From positions 744,001 to 808,000 of the forward strand of contig CAVTLG010000014.1 in assembly GCA_963735495.1 (NCBI GenBank): a DNA stretch of 64,000 bases, written 5' to 3'. The stretch is from CAVTLG01 sp963735495. Lineage in GTDB: Bacteria > Chloroflexota > Ktedonobacteria > Ktedonobacterales > Ktedonobacteraceae. Below the pieces are notes generated by a model. That model ran no database searches, was not told where the DNA came from, and was given only the letters and a program-made list of their open reading frames with translations. Shown one piece after another: positions 26,777 through 36,126 of this stretch (positions are counted from its first letter, which is position 1; every line of letters begins with the position of its first letter). The translations under genes and the position numbers were made by a program.

Positions 26777-28888
26777 ATGGAAAAGCAGAGACATATTCCT
26801 GAGGGGAATGTTCTCCATTCACTGCAAATTGCTGCACTCTATCCACAACAACGAAGCGAGTTGATCGGGCGTGCGTTGCAAGAACTTCTCGCTGGTATTC
26901 CAGCGCTGGGAACTGCCTTGATCTGGCCTTGCCAGAACAGAAACGTCCCCTGGAAAATTTACTATGCCGGAGCCCATCACGAGACAATACGGCCCTGGCT
27001 CAAGGCTCGTCTTCAAGATTCGTTGGATGCTACTCTCGGTGTTCTCCAACAGGATTTGCACAAGCTCTCGGATATGCCTTTCTCTCATCTTATCTGCCTG
27101 CAACCGGCTGCCAACTTTCCTGCCGGTATATGGATCATCTGGACGCCCAGCGCGTCTCTGCCAGACTTTGTCGGCAACGATCAGGCAGAGGTGCGCCTGA
27201 CGTTGGAAGCCCTGATTGAAGTGGAAAGCGTCGAGGAACACTTTTTTTCCAGTGTTTCCCCTCTGTCTGATCAGGCGTTGATCGAGGCATTGGCACAAGG
27301 CGATAGCCATGCGTTGTTAGCGTTCCTCAGCCTGACGCGCCTCGTTGGAAAAGCAGAGATGACTGCCTGGGGACGAGTCTATCAAGATGTGATTGAGACC
27401 AGCGATCATGTTGGAGCGAAAAGGAGCGGGTTTGGGTTTGTGCTGGCGCAAGGACATGGCATAGCGGGCCACATCGTTACTCATAGTATCCCTCGCCTGA
27501 TCATCAAGGATTACCTCAACTCTCGCTATCGCGATCCTAGTATCTCCGAGGTTGTGGATAGTGAGCTCGTCCGTTCGGTGGTTGCCCTGCCTGTTCGCTC
27601 CCGCAGGGAACACGAGCAGAGCGAGCAGGTCGTAGGAGTCCTCTATGCCGTGCGCAGAACGGTCACGCCTTTTACGTTGGCTGAACGCCTGCTTATGCAA
27701 CGCTCAACCTCTTCGCTGGAGCCATTACGCCCGCTTGTTCGTCCATTCTCCATCCTCTCGCCTGGCTTACCAGCGGTTTCCGACCGGAGAGCGGCCTGGT
27801 ATGCACTCATCGCGCGTACTCAACGTCTTGAGGATCTTGAGTTATGGATTAGTCAGTTCATTAAAGGGACCATGATCGTGACCGATGGCGAAGGGCGTCC
27901 CTATCTTTCTGTGCGCAGCGAACAGCTTGAACGCCTGCAAGTCGCCTTCGAGCAGTCCATGGACGGGGTGCAGGTCATTTCACTGAATGCTTCTGATATG
28001 CCTTTGCCAGCTCAGATCTATCTTCGCAGCACCATTACCCTGCCACCTCCTGGGTGGCCCGATTTCTTTATCGATCTGGTCATGGGCTGTAATCTGGTCA
28101 TCGGGCAAATGGAACAGGCGCAAAATGACCTGGCTCACCAACGGGAGCAATGGCTCCAGGCGCTATTGCAGAAACAATCGCTCTCGCAGATCTGTCAAGA
28201 CGGCTACCGTCTGGGCTTGCCCATAGAGAATGGTCAGCTCTGGGTGATTGCCTGGCCCTCCGAAAAGCTGCTCCCCAGGTCAGCAACACGCCAGCGCATG
28301 CTGGCAGAAACCATCGTGCTGGATCACGTGAAATGCCCGCTGCTCTTTTTGGGAGATGATATCGGTATCATTTTACTGAGTGCCTACGCGGAGGAGCAGC
28401 CATCCAGGCTCCGAGATGCCCTGCTTACCCAATTTGCGCCTCATCCGCTCTGGATAGTGTATGGGGCACGTTATCACTCGCTGCAGGACCTGAAAATGGT
28501 GCTGAGGCAGAGCATCTCCCTGGCCCAGAACGCTCGGCGCAATGTCAAGGGCCACTACCTGCTCGATATCCAGGCTCCCGGGTTGGAGAGCCTGTTAGCC
28601 AATCCCAGGCTTGATGAAGACCTGCGCGCCTTTGCGACCAGATTGCTCGCGCCCCTGTTGGAATATGATAGCAGTAAAGGCAGCGACCTCACTCTCACCT
28701 TCGTGCTGGCTCAGACGCTCGGCTCAGCACAAGCCGTTGCCGATAAACTCGATGTTCATGTGAACACCATTCGTTACCGTCTCCATAAAGCGGAGGATCT
28801 CCTGGGAGCAGCGCAAGCATCTCCTCAGGAGCGCATTGCCTGGGGATTGGCCTCCAGTATCTGGATGAGTTTTCACCCACTCGAGTAG
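26777..28888 (+). CDS. PucR-family transcriptional regulator (CdaR-like)
   Basis: 703 residues. The C-terminal PucR helix-turn-helix is clear: TFVLAQTLGSAQAVADKLDV with HVNTIRYRLHKAEDLLG (about residues 640-685), preceded by a GGDEF-like/CdaR region (LARPLLEYDSSKGSDLTLT-type core). The middle holds a GAF-like sensory part (FGFVLAQGHGIAGHIVTHSI, VVALPVRSRREH), and the N-terminal 150 residues are unassigned. Members respond to purines, sugars or amino acids. Start ATG 26777. No neighbouring enzyme identifies the regulon. Confidence 0.85.
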   Translation: MEKQRHIPEGNVLHSLQIAALYPQQRSELIGRALQELLAGIPALGTALIWPCQNRNVPWKIYYAGAHHETIRPWLKARLQDSLDATLGVLQQDLHKLSDMPFSHLICLQPAANFPAGIWIIWTPSASLPDFVGNDQAEVRLTLEALIEVESVEEHFFSSVSPLSDQALIEALAQGDSHALLAFLSLTRLVGKAEMTAWGRVYQDVIETSDHVGAKRSGFGFVLAQGHGIAGHIVTHSIPRLIIKDYLNSRYRDPSISEVVDSELVRSVVALPVRSRREHEQSEQVVGVLYAVRRTVTPFTLAERLLMQRSTSSLEPLRPLVRPFSILSPGLPAVSDRRAAWYALIARTQRLEDLELWISQFIKGTMIVTDGEGRPYLSVRSEQLERLQVAFEQSMDGVQVISLNASDMPLPAQIYLRSTITLPPPGWPDFFIDLVMGCNLVIGQMEQAQNDLAHQREQWLQALLQKQSLSQICQDGYRLGLPIENGQLWVIAWPSEKLLPRSATRQRMLAETIVLDHVKCPLLFLGDDIGIILLSAYAEEQPSRLRDALLTQFAPHPLWIVYGARYHSLQDLKMVLRQSISLAQNARRNVKGHYLLDIQAPGLESLLANPRLDEDLRAFATRLLAPLLEYDSSKGSDLTLTFVLAQTLGSAQAVADKLDVHVNTIRYRLHKAEDLLGAAQASPQERIAWGLASSIWMSFHPLE

Positions 28889-28977
28889 GCGCTGCTCTCT
28901 AACCTCTTTATCGTTCATCTGTCCTCGTCTGTCTATCCTTTTTATCCCTGGGTGACTTGCGAAAAACCCTGATTGCA

Positions 28978-29040
28978 TGTTACAGAAAATCTGGGAGCGT
29001 AACGGTTCCATCTACGCAGAAAGCAGTAGCTTCTGTAACA
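28978..29040. promoter_or_regulatory. inverted repeat TGTTACAGAA/TTCTGTAACA upstream of the sigma gene
   Basis: TGTTACAGAA (28978-28987) and its complement TTCTGTAACA (29031-29040) are 43 bp apart, about 80 bp upstream of the sigma-factor start. The second arm begins a TGTAACAAATT stretch that resembles -35 regions of ECF promoters (AAC core), so autoregulation is possible. Low certainty. Confidence 0.35.
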
Positions 29041-29117
29041 AATTCTCCCCTAGAATGGAATATGTAGTAGGAAGCATAGAAGAAGAGGTATTTCAATGCA
29101 GATAAAAGGATGTCTTG

Positions 29118-29762
29118 ATGGAACTTGATAAGGATCAGCATGGGAGCCACCAGGTGCTCACCGCTGCTGTCCCCTCCACAAAACAGCTCTTAATGGTGTT
29201 TCTGACGGAGAATATGGCACCGTTCCTTGGTACTTTGCGTTCCTATGTGCAGCGCATGGGGCTGGCAAGGGGTGAGGAGGTAAAGACTGTTGCGCTTGAG
29301 GTGTTACAAGAGGTGGTCGTTGAAGCTCTGGATCATGCAGAGCGTTTCAACGCCAGTGGTCAGCCCATGGCCTGGTTGTTAGGTATTGCCACGAATGTGA
29401 TTAAGCGCAAGAAGACTGAACGCGCGAAGCGTGCGTGGCGCGAAATGTCCATTGCGCATCTCTCGTCGCCAGAGGAAGAGCCGTTGAGCGAAGGGGAGTT
29501 GTTCGACCTGGTTGCAACGAACACTTTAGCGGGACCGGAACAGGCTATTGAAGCCAATGAGCAGGCATTAATGATGCTTTCGCTGGTGTCAGCGGAGGAT
29601 CAGCATATATTACGTCTGGCGTTCTTATACGATTTTGATCGCGAGGTACTGGCAGAGCAACTGGGTATTACTGCGGTGGCGGCGCGTGTGCGGCTGCACC
29701 GTGCGCTGAGTCGGTTGCGTGTAGCCTGGTACAAGCAACAGGAAGGAGAGAGTAATGCGTGA
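29118..29762 (+). CDS. ECF-like RNA polymerase sigma-70 family factor
   Basis: 214 residues from ATG 29118 (an upstream TTG at 29115 is also in frame). The region 2-like part includes FNASGQPMAWLLGIATNVIK with a basic RKKTERAKRAWRE tail; region 4 is LRLAFLYDFDREVLAEQLGI with TAVAARVRLHRALSRLR. The C-terminal end overlaps the next gene (ATGCGTGA), so both are translated together. The next gene encodes a single-pass membrane protein, the normal partner layout for an ECF sigma factor and its anti-sigma factor. Confidence 0.85.
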   Translation: MELDKDQHGSHQVLTAAVPSTKQLLMVFLTENMAPFLGTLRSYVQRMGLARGEEVKTVALEVLQEVVVEALDHAERFNASGQPMAWLLGIATNVIKRKKTERAKRAWREMSIAHLSSPEEEPLSEGELFDLVATNTLAGPEQAIEANEQALMMLSLVSAEDQHILRLAFLYDFDREVLAEQLGITAVAARVRLHRALSRLRVAWYKQQEGESNA

Positions 29763-31032
29763 GCAACTCTATATGCAGCAGCGTGTTGGGGCGTTGCAGC
29801 GTTATATGCGCGCCCTGGAAAGTGGTGATGTGGAGACGTTAGCCACGCTGTTGGAGGATGCTGAGCAGGATCATGCGCTGGAAGGGATGATTCTGGAAGT
29901 CAATGCGGCTTATCAGCATGGAGATCATACAATTGTGTCGGATGACGACGTTGCTATGGCCAGGCAACTCGTGCTCACGATGGCAGAGCAAACAACAAGG
30001 AGAGAAGAGATGCATAGTCCAGCGTTGCATAGTGAAGACGAAGCGGCTCATGCTCAGACTGAGTCAGTAAGCAGTGATGATTATGTTGCGAAGAAAAACG
30101 GGCACATTATGGTAACACCTGTATTTCCAGCGCGAATGACTCCTACACGGCAGTGGTATCGCTCGCCAAAGACCTGGATCGCGGCGGCGGTCGCGACTGT
30201 TCTGATCGCTCTCTTGCTGCTACCGGGTACCAGCGTGCTGGCAAGCCAATTCCTATCACTCTTCCGCGTCCAGCAATTCCAGCCCGTCCCGATCACGAAG
30301 CAGGACGTAGCCACATTATCGCAGTACTCAGCGCCCAGTATCGATGATTTAGGAACCGTACAATTTCAAGCGCAGAGCTTTCGTATACAAAACAATCTCA
30401 CCCAATCCCAGGCGGCGCATGCAGTCAAATTTGCTCTGGCATTGCCGCGTCAACTGCCTGCGGGCATTGATAATACCCCCGCTTTTAGCGTTATTGGAGG
30501 TGGTCATGGCGTATTCACCTTCAGTTCAGCGAAGATGCATGCCTATCTGGTGAAGAATGGGCATGGCAATGTGCAGATACCGGCCAACCTCAACGGAGCA
30601 ACGTTTGATGTCACGACAACGCCCGGTGTGCTGGTCAAGTACGGATATCGTACGGGCAATCCATTCCTGATCGTGGAACTGCCCAGCCCGGTTGTACGCG
30701 CTACCGGCAGTGCATCGTTACAGGAACTGCGTGATTTCATACTCTCGCTGCCCAACTTGCCGCCGCAACTCGTCGCCCAACTCAAGCAGATCAACCTCAA
30801 TAACGGGACCATTCCGCTACCGGTGCCGGCTGGCATACAAACCCAGTCTGTCACCGTACACAATACATCCGGGCTGCTGTTGAGTAGTAGTAAGACGAAG
30901 TCTGTTGAGAATATCGAGCAGTTCCCGGCAGGTAACATGCTGGTCTGGCAAGAGAACGGCATCATTTATGCCCTTGGCGGTATCACCGTCAATGCCAGTC
31001 AGCTACTGGCGGCGGCCAATTCACTGGCATAA
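29755..31032 (+). CDS. single-pass membrane protein, probable anti-sigma factor
   Basis: 425 residues. A cytoplasmic N-terminal region of about 135 residues rich in acidic and helical sequence is followed by one membrane helix (WIAAAVATVLIALLLLPG) and an extracytoplasmic domain of about 270 residues. The latter contains repeated AVKFALALPRQLPAG-type and FTFSSAKMHAYLVKNG-type stretches, similar to DUF4367-like domains found on anti-sigma factors. No zinc-binding HxxxCxxC motif (ZAS) is visible, so identification rests on topology and the 8-bp overlap with the sigma gene. Confidence 0.65.
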   Translation: MREQLYMQQRVGALQRYMRALESGDVETLATLLEDAEQDHALEGMILEVNAAYQHGDHTIVSDDDVAMARQLVLTMAEQTTRREEMHSPALHSEDEAAHAQTESVSSDDYVAKKNGHIMVTPVFPARMTPTRQWYRSPKTWIAAAVATVLIALLLLPGTSVLASQFLSLFRVQQFQPVPITKQDVATLSQYSAPSIDDLGTVQFQAQSFRIQNNLTQSQAAHAVKFALALPRQLPAGIDNTPAFSVIGGGHGVFTFSSAKMHAYLVKNGHGNVQIPANLNGATFDVTTTPGVLVKYGYRTGNPFLIVELPSPVVRATGSASLQELRDFILSLPNLPPQLVAQLKQINLNNGTIPLPVPAGIQTQSVTVHNTSGLLLSSSKTKSVENIEQFPAGNMLVWQENGIIYALGGITVNASQLLAAANSLA

Positions 31033-31041
31033 CGAAAAAGC

Positions 31042-31075
31042 CTTGCGAGATGTGATACACAACATGTCTCGCAAG
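31042..31075 (+). terminator. hairpin between the anti-sigma gene and the ABC exporter
   Basis: CTTGCGAGA (31042-31050) and TCTCGCAAG (31067-31075) form a 9-bp perfect stem with a 16-base loop, followed by TGTTGCTTTATT. The T tract is weak, so it may attenuate rather than stop transcription into the exporter genes. Confidence 0.5.
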
Positions 31076-31102
31076 TGTTGCTTTATTAGAGGAAGGTGAT
31101 CT

Positions 31103-32119
31103 GTGCAAATGTCTCCCTTATCTCATACGCCTCAGCTTCAGCAAGAGAACGTGGCAGGAGAGAGTTCCACCTACGGTCAGGCCGTCAGAAAGGAAGTTCC
31201 CATCGTAGAGATACAGGGTCTGCGAAAAGTCTATCAGCGATTGGTGGCAGTCGATGATGTCAGCTTCGTCATATATCGTGGCGAGGCATTCGGCTTTCTT
31301 GGGCCAAATGGGGCTGGCAAAAGTACCGTCGTGAAGATCCTGACCGGGCTGGTCGCGCCCACCGCAGGTACGATACGCGTGCTGGGGCAGCCTCTCGGTG
31401 ACAGAGATGCCCGGCGGCGCATGGGCTATTTACCTGAATTCCCGACGTTTCATCGCTGGCTCAAAGCCCAGGACTTCCTGGCATTCCATGGTCGGTTGTA
31501 TGGCCTACAGGGGAATGCTCTGACACAACGCTCCAGAGAGGTCATGGAAATGGTCGGACTGACCGGGCGCGAACAGCAGAAATTGGGCACCTTTTCCAAG
31601 GGCATGCTCCAACGTATTGGCCTGGCGCAGGCGCTGCTCAATCAGCCGGACCTGCTCATTCTCGATGAACTGGTCTCGGGACTCGATCCGGTTGGTCAGC
31701 GTGATATGCGAGAACTCTTGCAGCAGCTAAAGTCCGCAGGGACCAGCATCTTTCTCAACTCACACCAACTCGCTGATGTGGAAGCCATGTGTGACCGCGT
31801 GGCAATTATCAATCAGGGGCGCATTCTAAAAGTAGGTACTCCGCCCGAGCTTTTTGGCGACCAACGTGTGTTGGAATTGCGTGTTGATGCTGTGAGCGAC
31901 GAGTTGCTGCGCCAACTCGCATTGATCGCGATGACTATTCAACGCGATAAGGACGATCCTCATGCTCTCTTCGCCGAGATTGAGGATGATGAGCAGGCGG
32001 CAGATATAGCCGCTGCTGTACACACCTCTGGTGCCAGGCTATACTCTATGGCACTGCGGCGTCGCTCGCTCGAACGGCTCTTTTTCTCGACTATCGAAGC
32101 TCTGAGTCAACAAAAATAA
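31103..32119 (+). CDS. ABC-2 type exporter, ATP-binding subunit
   Basis: 338 residues. Walker A GPNGAGKST, Q-loop (YLPEF), signature LGTFSKGMLQRIGLAQAL (the LSGGQ position reads FSKGM, common in this exporter family), Walker B LLILDELVSGLD with the E replaced by the D-E-L-V pattern, and H-loop SHQLADVEAM. The start is GTG 31103 after AGGAAGG; ATG 31109 is an alternative. Residues about 14-28 contain SSTYGQAV, encoded by a 30-nt stretch also present in the palindromic insertion of fdhA; it lies before the first beta strand and is not conserved in the family. Followed by its permease. Confidence 0.88.
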   Translation: MQMSPLSHTPQLQQENVAGESSTYGQAVRKEVPIVEIQGLRKVYQRLVAVDDVSFVIYRGEAFGFLGPNGAGKSTVVKILTGLVAPTAGTIRVLGQPLGDRDARRRMGYLPEFPTFHRWLKAQDFLAFHGRLYGLQGNALTQRSREVMEMVGLTGREQQKLGTFSKGMLQRIGLAQALLNQPDLLILDELVSGLDPVGQRDMRELLQQLKSAGTSIFLNSHQLADVEAMCDRVAIINQGRILKVGTPPELFGDQRVLELRVDAVSDELLRQLALIAMTIQRDKDDPHALFAEIEDDEQAADIAAAVHTSGARLYSMALRRRSLERLFFSTIEALSQQK

Positions 32120-32153
32120 CGCTGCTATTTATTTTAGCGAGAAGGAATAGGGA

Positions 32154-33011
32154 ATGGGAACGTTGCTCATCGCACGCTTTACTCTACAGGAAGCTTTTCA
32201 TCGCTGGCTCTTGTTCGCCATGCTGCTATTGAATGCGTTGCTGCTCGGTGTTTTTGCGCTCATGCTCAATTCTGCCTATACATCGATAGCGGCCAGTCCG
32301 TCTGCTCAGTCTGATCCACAGCTCCGATTGCTAGAATTTAGTGTGTCCATCAGCATTTTATCGATATGGGCGGTGTACTTGCTCAGTGGTGCGTTAACCA
32401 TCATCTTGACGGTTGGTATGACCTCTGGTGAGATTGAGGCGGGCACCTTTGCCATGACCGTTACCAAGCCATTGCGCCGAGCCGACATTATTTTTGGCAA
32501 GTGGTTGGGCTATGGACTGATAGTGTGTATCTACACTGCTCTCTTGTTCTGTACTTTTCTAGGGCTGATCTACTGGCGTACGGGCTATTGGCCGCAGCAG
32601 GCGTTCCAGGCATTGGGGATGATTGAGCTAAGTTCTCTCGTGCTGCTGGCAATTACGACGCTGGGTAGTGCCTGCGTACCGACGCTGGTCAACGGAGCTA
32701 TCGCTATTGTCTTGTTTATCGGGGCACCGCTGGCGAGCTTTGTCCAACTCATTTCTACCAATCCAGGTCAAACGGCCCAGAATATCGCGACAATCATCAG
32801 CTTGATCATTCCGACCGACGCCCTCTGGCATGGGGCCTCGTTCTACCTGATCCCACCCGCGCTCTTCCAACTAGAACAGGGACGGGAGGCCCTGAACACG
32901 CCCTTTACCTCCCTACAACCTATCGCACCGGGACTGCTGATCTGGGCTGTGCTTTATTGTCTCGTCCTGCCTATGATCGGTGCTTGGCGCTTCCAACGCC
33001 GGGATCTCTGA
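32154..33011 (+). CDS. ABC-2 type exporter, permease subunit
   Basis: 285 residues with six or so hydrophobic helices: WLLFAMLLLNALLLGVFALM, ISILSIWAVYLLSGALTIIL, ICIYTALLFCTFLGLIYW, LVLLAITTLGSACVPTL, GAIAIVLFIGAPLASFVQL and LLIWAVLYCLVLPMIGAW. FAMTVTKPLRRADIIFGKWL after helix two is the usual coupling region. Start ATG 32154 with AGAAGGAATAGGG upstream, 35 bp after the ATPase. Together they form an exporter of unknown substrate. Confidence 0.85.
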   Translation: MGTLLIARFTLQEAFHRWLLFAMLLLNALLLGVFALMLNSAYTSIAASPSAQSDPQLRLLEFSVSISILSIWAVYLLSGALTIILTVGMTSGEIEAGTFAMTVTKPLRRADIIFGKWLGYGLIVCIYTALLFCTFLGLIYWRTGYWPQQAFQALGMIELSSLVLLAITTLGSACVPTLVNGAIAIVLFIGAPLASFVQLISTNPGQTAQNIATIISLIIPTDALWHGASFYLIPPALFQLEQGREALNTPFTSLQPIAPGLLIWAVLYCLVLPMIGAWRFQRRDL

Positions 33012-33058
33012 GACGAGCACGCTATGTGCTTATAAAACTCACCTGATATTTTTGCCAC

Positions 33059-33106
33059 TTGACAGGAACCGGTTTCTGCGTTATTCTTTAATCAGAAACC
33101 GGTTCC
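33059..33106 (+). promoter_or_regulatory. promoter of the LacI gene with paired AACCGGTT operators
   Basis: TTGACA (33059-33064) and TATTCT (33082-33087) are 17 bp apart. The spacer holds GGAACCGGTTTCTG (33065-33078); its exact inverted copy CAGAAACCGGTTCC lies at 33093-33106, just after the -10. Each half contains the AACCGGTT core with the central CG typical of LacI-family operators. A bound repressor dimer pair would block the promoter, which suggests autorepression. Confidence 0.8.
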
Positions 33107-33181
33107 GCTCACCGTTCTGGGGATGGGTGGTGCTGATACCGTATTTCTTCGCCCATTCGTGCAAGGAAGCAGGGATACGCT

Positions 33182-34303
33182 ATGCAGGAAAAATTAACCA
33201 TTCTGGATATCGCTCGGCTGGCAGGTGTCTCGAAGGCCACTGTCTCGCGGGTCCTGAATGGCAATCCATCCGTTGCCCCTGCCCTCAGTGAACGCGTCAT
33301 GCGTGTGGTGCAAGAACACCACTTTGTGCCCAATGTCACCGCTACTGGCCTGGCCGGAGGCCGCACGCGCTTGATCGGGGTACTGGCCCCTCCACTCACC
33401 TGGCCTGCTGTGCCTGAGATAATGCATGGCGTGGCCGAATACATTGAAGACACATCCTATGAAATTGTGCTCTATAGCATTGGTTTTGAGCGCAACCATT
33501 TCGATGTGCTCGACCGTATCCTGGCCATGCGCATGGTCTCGGGCTTGTTAGCAATTGTGCCGGGAGAACTCTCGCGCCACCTCATCGAACGTTCTCAACA
33601 AGGGTTGCCGCTGGTGATGATCGACGACCAGGAAGAGCCTACCAGTATACCCTGGGTTGGTATTGATAACTTTGCCAGCGCCTATACCGCCACCAGGCAT
33701 CTGCTCGAACTGGGACACAGGCGTATTGCGCACATGCTCGGACCTCAGAGCTACTATTGTGCCGTTGAACGCTACAAAGGTTACTGTCAGGCGCTACGCG
33801 ATGCCGACATTGCAGTCGATCCAACGCTCCTCCTGCAAGGTCGTTTTGAACCTGCTAGTGGGCGTCAATGCGCCAGGGAATTGTTCTCACGTCACAAAGA
33901 TAGCTGGCCGACAGCCATCTTTGTGGCCAATGATCAAATGGCCTATGGCGTCCTGGCTGTTGCTGAAGAGCAGGGTGTACGTGTGCCAGAAGACATTGCC
34001 GTTGTTGGCTTCGATGACAACAATTTATCCGCCCACATGCGACCCGCTTTGACCACGATCCGACAACCATTTGCCGAGATGGGGCACAAAGCTATCGAGA
34101 CGCTCTTAACCATGATTGATGCCGGCTATCGGACTGAGAAAGGACAGCGGAAAGAAGACGTACACCAGGCATCAGCTTTGCAAGATAACCATGCGGATGG
34201 CCCGATCCGTATCCAGTTACCAACCCGCTTGATCGTACGGACATCCAGTGGTGTCCCTGCTTGCTCGCGGTTGGCCCAGGGCAAATTTGACGCCTGTCCT
34301 TAA
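33182..34303 (+). CDS. LacI family transcriptional regulator
   Basis: 373 residues. N-terminal helix-turn-helix LTILDIARLAGVSKATVSRV with hinge region VPNVTATGLAG, then a type-1 periplasmic-binding-like effector domain (FVANDQMAYGVLAVAEEQGV, IAVVGFDDNN, PALTTIRQPFAEMGHKAIE). An extra 35-residue insert rich in charged residues (GYRTEKGQRKEDVHQASAL) precedes the last strand. Start ATG 33182, downstream of the AACCGGTT operator promoter. The next gene on the same strand is a secreted beta-glucanase with a related dyad upstream, so beta-glucan utilisation is the likely regulon. Confidence 0.9.
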   Translation: MQEKLTILDIARLAGVSKATVSRVLNGNPSVAPALSERVMRVVQEHHFVPNVTATGLAGGRTRLIGVLAPPLTWPAVPEIMHGVAEYIEDTSYEIVLYSIGFERNHFDVLDRILAMRMVSGLLAIVPGELSRHLIERSQQGLPLVMIDDQEEPTSIPWVGIDNFASAYTATRHLLELGHRRIAHMLGPQSYYCAVERYKGYCQALRDADIAVDPTLLLQGRFEPASGRQCARELFSRHKDSWPTAIFVANDQMAYGVLAVAEEQGVRVPEDIAVVGFDDNNLSAHMRPALTTIRQPFAEMGHKAIETLLTMIDAGYRTEKGQRKEDVHQASALQDNHADGPIRIQLPTRLIVRTSSGVPACSRLAQGKFDACP

Positions 34304-34748
34304 AAAATACAGGCATAAACGGAGATCTTTTGTGTGGTTCATATGAAATTCTGTTGTCATGCCGTCCCGTTGTTCTATTTTGGCGATGACTTTTCCTGCG
34401 GAACCGTTCGTCGGTTTCCGCATTCATAAAGCTGCGTATTCAAGCAGGTAGGGCTATAGGTGTCCTGCCGTGAGAGCTAGTGGAAAGGAGGTGTGTAAGC
34501 ACGAGGAATGAACAACCTGCCCAGGCGTAGTGCAGACGGGGTTTTGCCTTTCTCAAGCGTGCGGTACATCCTGAGCTATACGATTGTGTAGCAAAGAAGG
34601 GTGCTCAAGTTGAGAGGTGGATGACCAGCGCCAGGCACTACGGGAGGTCCGAACAATGAGTCAACGTTTGATGCGTAGTATCTCACGAGCTATCGTGAAC
34701 TATATGGTATCTCAGGAACTATCGCGAACTATCAGGAAGGAGCAATCA
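34304..34748. promoter_or_regulatory. leader of the GH16 gene with LacI-operator-like dyad
   Basis: 445 bp without a gene. CGGAACCG-ttcgt-CGGTTTCCG (34399-34420) is a dyad whose half-sites match those of the LacI promoter (GGAACCG/CGGTTTC) but with a 5-bp wider centre. A pair of CTATCGYGAACTAT repeats lies near 34690-34730 just upstream of the ribosome binding site. The long leader gives room for regulation; no further structure was recognised. Confidence 0.45.
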
Positions 34749-36038
34749 ATGCAGATGTTCCCACAAGGGGATCGGGCAAGCGGTTCCCGACAGCAACGGA
34801 AGCGCAGATCTATGCAGGTTGCAGCTTTGCTTAGCATTTGCGCGCTGCTTATTTCAGTCACGAGTTTTGAGCTATTTAGTAAGACATCTACGGCCAGAGC
34901 TGCCACCTGGACTGAGACCTGGAGTGATGAGTTCAGCGGAACCTCGGGGACGGCTCCCAGCAGCACCAATTGGCTCTATGACACCGGGACGAGTTATCCG
35001 GGTGGGGCCGCGAACTGGGGCACAGCAGAAGTCGAGTCGAATACGAGTAGCACGAGCAATGTCTATCTCGATGGCAGTGGTCATCTAGCCATTAAGCCGA
35101 TAGATAGTAATGGCAGCTGGACGTCCGGTCGTATTGAGACGCATAGTACTAGCTTTGCAGCTCCAGCCGGTGGCGAACTGGCGATTCAGGCTTCAATCCA
35201 GATGCCAAATGTAACCGGTACTTCAGCATTGGGATACTGGCCCGCGTTCTGGATGCTGGGCTCAGCATTCCGTGGTGTCTATACCAACTGGCCTAGTGTT
35301 GGCGAGGTCGATATCATGGAAGGTATCAACGGCCTCAATACGGAGTACGGTACGCTGCACTGTGGCACCGATCCAGGTGGTCCATGTAACGAGACAAACG
35401 GTCTTGGGGGAAATACCTCCTGCACCGGAACAACCTGCCAGGCTGGATTTCATACATACCGTGTAGAGATCGACCGGAGCACCTCTCCAGAGGAGATCCG
35501 CTGGTATCTGGACGGCGTACAATTCTGGCAGGTCTACTCCAACAATGCAGGCATGGACGCCACCACCTGGGCCAACGCAGTAGACCATTCGTTCTTCATT
35601 ATTCTCAATGTCGCAATGGGCGGAGCTTTCCCGAATGCCATCTGTGGCTGTACGTCACCGACGTCTTCCACTGCCTCCGGTGATCCCATGCTCGTTGACT
35701 ATGTGCGGGCCTACACGTCGGGTGGCTCGACAGGCACGACGCCTACTGCCACCTCGACGACCTGCTCAGGCACCTATACCTCGGGTGTTGTAGACTCCAG
35801 CACCACTACAGCCTTGCCCTGGTTCGAGCCTTGTAGCTGGACAGCGGGCTACGTCATTGTGCATTACATCGTCGCTAGTAACGTTCAACAGAATGTCTAC
35901 ATGACCTATAACAGTAGTACAACACGTTGGGAATACACGGTGAGTATGAGTTCTGGGCAGGTACTGCAATACGCATTCACGTACCAGGAAAGTGGGCTAC
36001 AGTATGACACGGGGTGGACCTCGTGGACGCATCCTTGA
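34749..36038 (+). CDS. secreted GH16 beta-1,3-glucanase with C-terminal carbohydrate-binding module
   Basis: 429 residues from ATG 34749, fixed by AGGAAGGAG seven bases upstream; longer starts lack support. The N-terminus is a signal peptide (RKRRS, then MQVAALLSICALLISVTS, cleaved after ARA). The GH16 domain spans about residues 55-320 with the catalytic GEVDIMEG motif (ExDxxE), plus YWPAFWML and HTYRVEIDRS. A Thr/Ser/Gly linker leads to a C-terminal domain of about 90 residues (VVDSSTTTALPWFEPCSWTA, YAFTYQESGLQYDTGW) like CBM56-type beta-1,3-glucan-binding modules. It should hydrolyse laminarin-like or fungal cell-wall glucans outside the cell. Confidence 0.92.
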   Translation: MQMFPQGDRASGSRQQRKRRSMQVAALLSICALLISVTSFELFSKTSTARAATWTETWSDEFSGTSGTAPSSTNWLYDTGTSYPGGAANWGTAEVESNTSSTSNVYLDGSGHLAIKPIDSNGSWTSGRIETHSTSFAAPAGGELAIQASIQMPNVTGTSALGYWPAFWMLGSAFRGVYTNWPSVGEVDIMEGINGLNTEYGTLHCGTDPGGPCNETNGLGGNTSCTGTTCQAGFHTYRVEIDRSTSPEEIRWYLDGVQFWQVYSNNAGMDATTWANAVDHSFFIILNVAMGGAFPNAICGCTSPTSSTASGDPMLVDYVRAYTSGGSTGTTPTATSTTCSGTYTSGVVDSSTTTALPWFEPCSWTAGYVIVHYIVASNVQQNVYMTYNSSTTRWEYTVSMSSGQVLQYAFTYQESGLQYDTGWTSWTHP

Positions 36039-36126
36039 CGCGTGATGCATCTACGATAGATATTGTGTGTTTTTTCGGTCACTCGCAGCGCTGCGAGTGA
36101 CCCTGGTTCAAACGATAGGCAGGATA

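Noticed and set aside
34617..34748. Longer N-terminus for the GH16 enzyme
   Set aside because: The signal peptide and AGGAAGGAG site fit ATG 34749; the extension would bury the signal.
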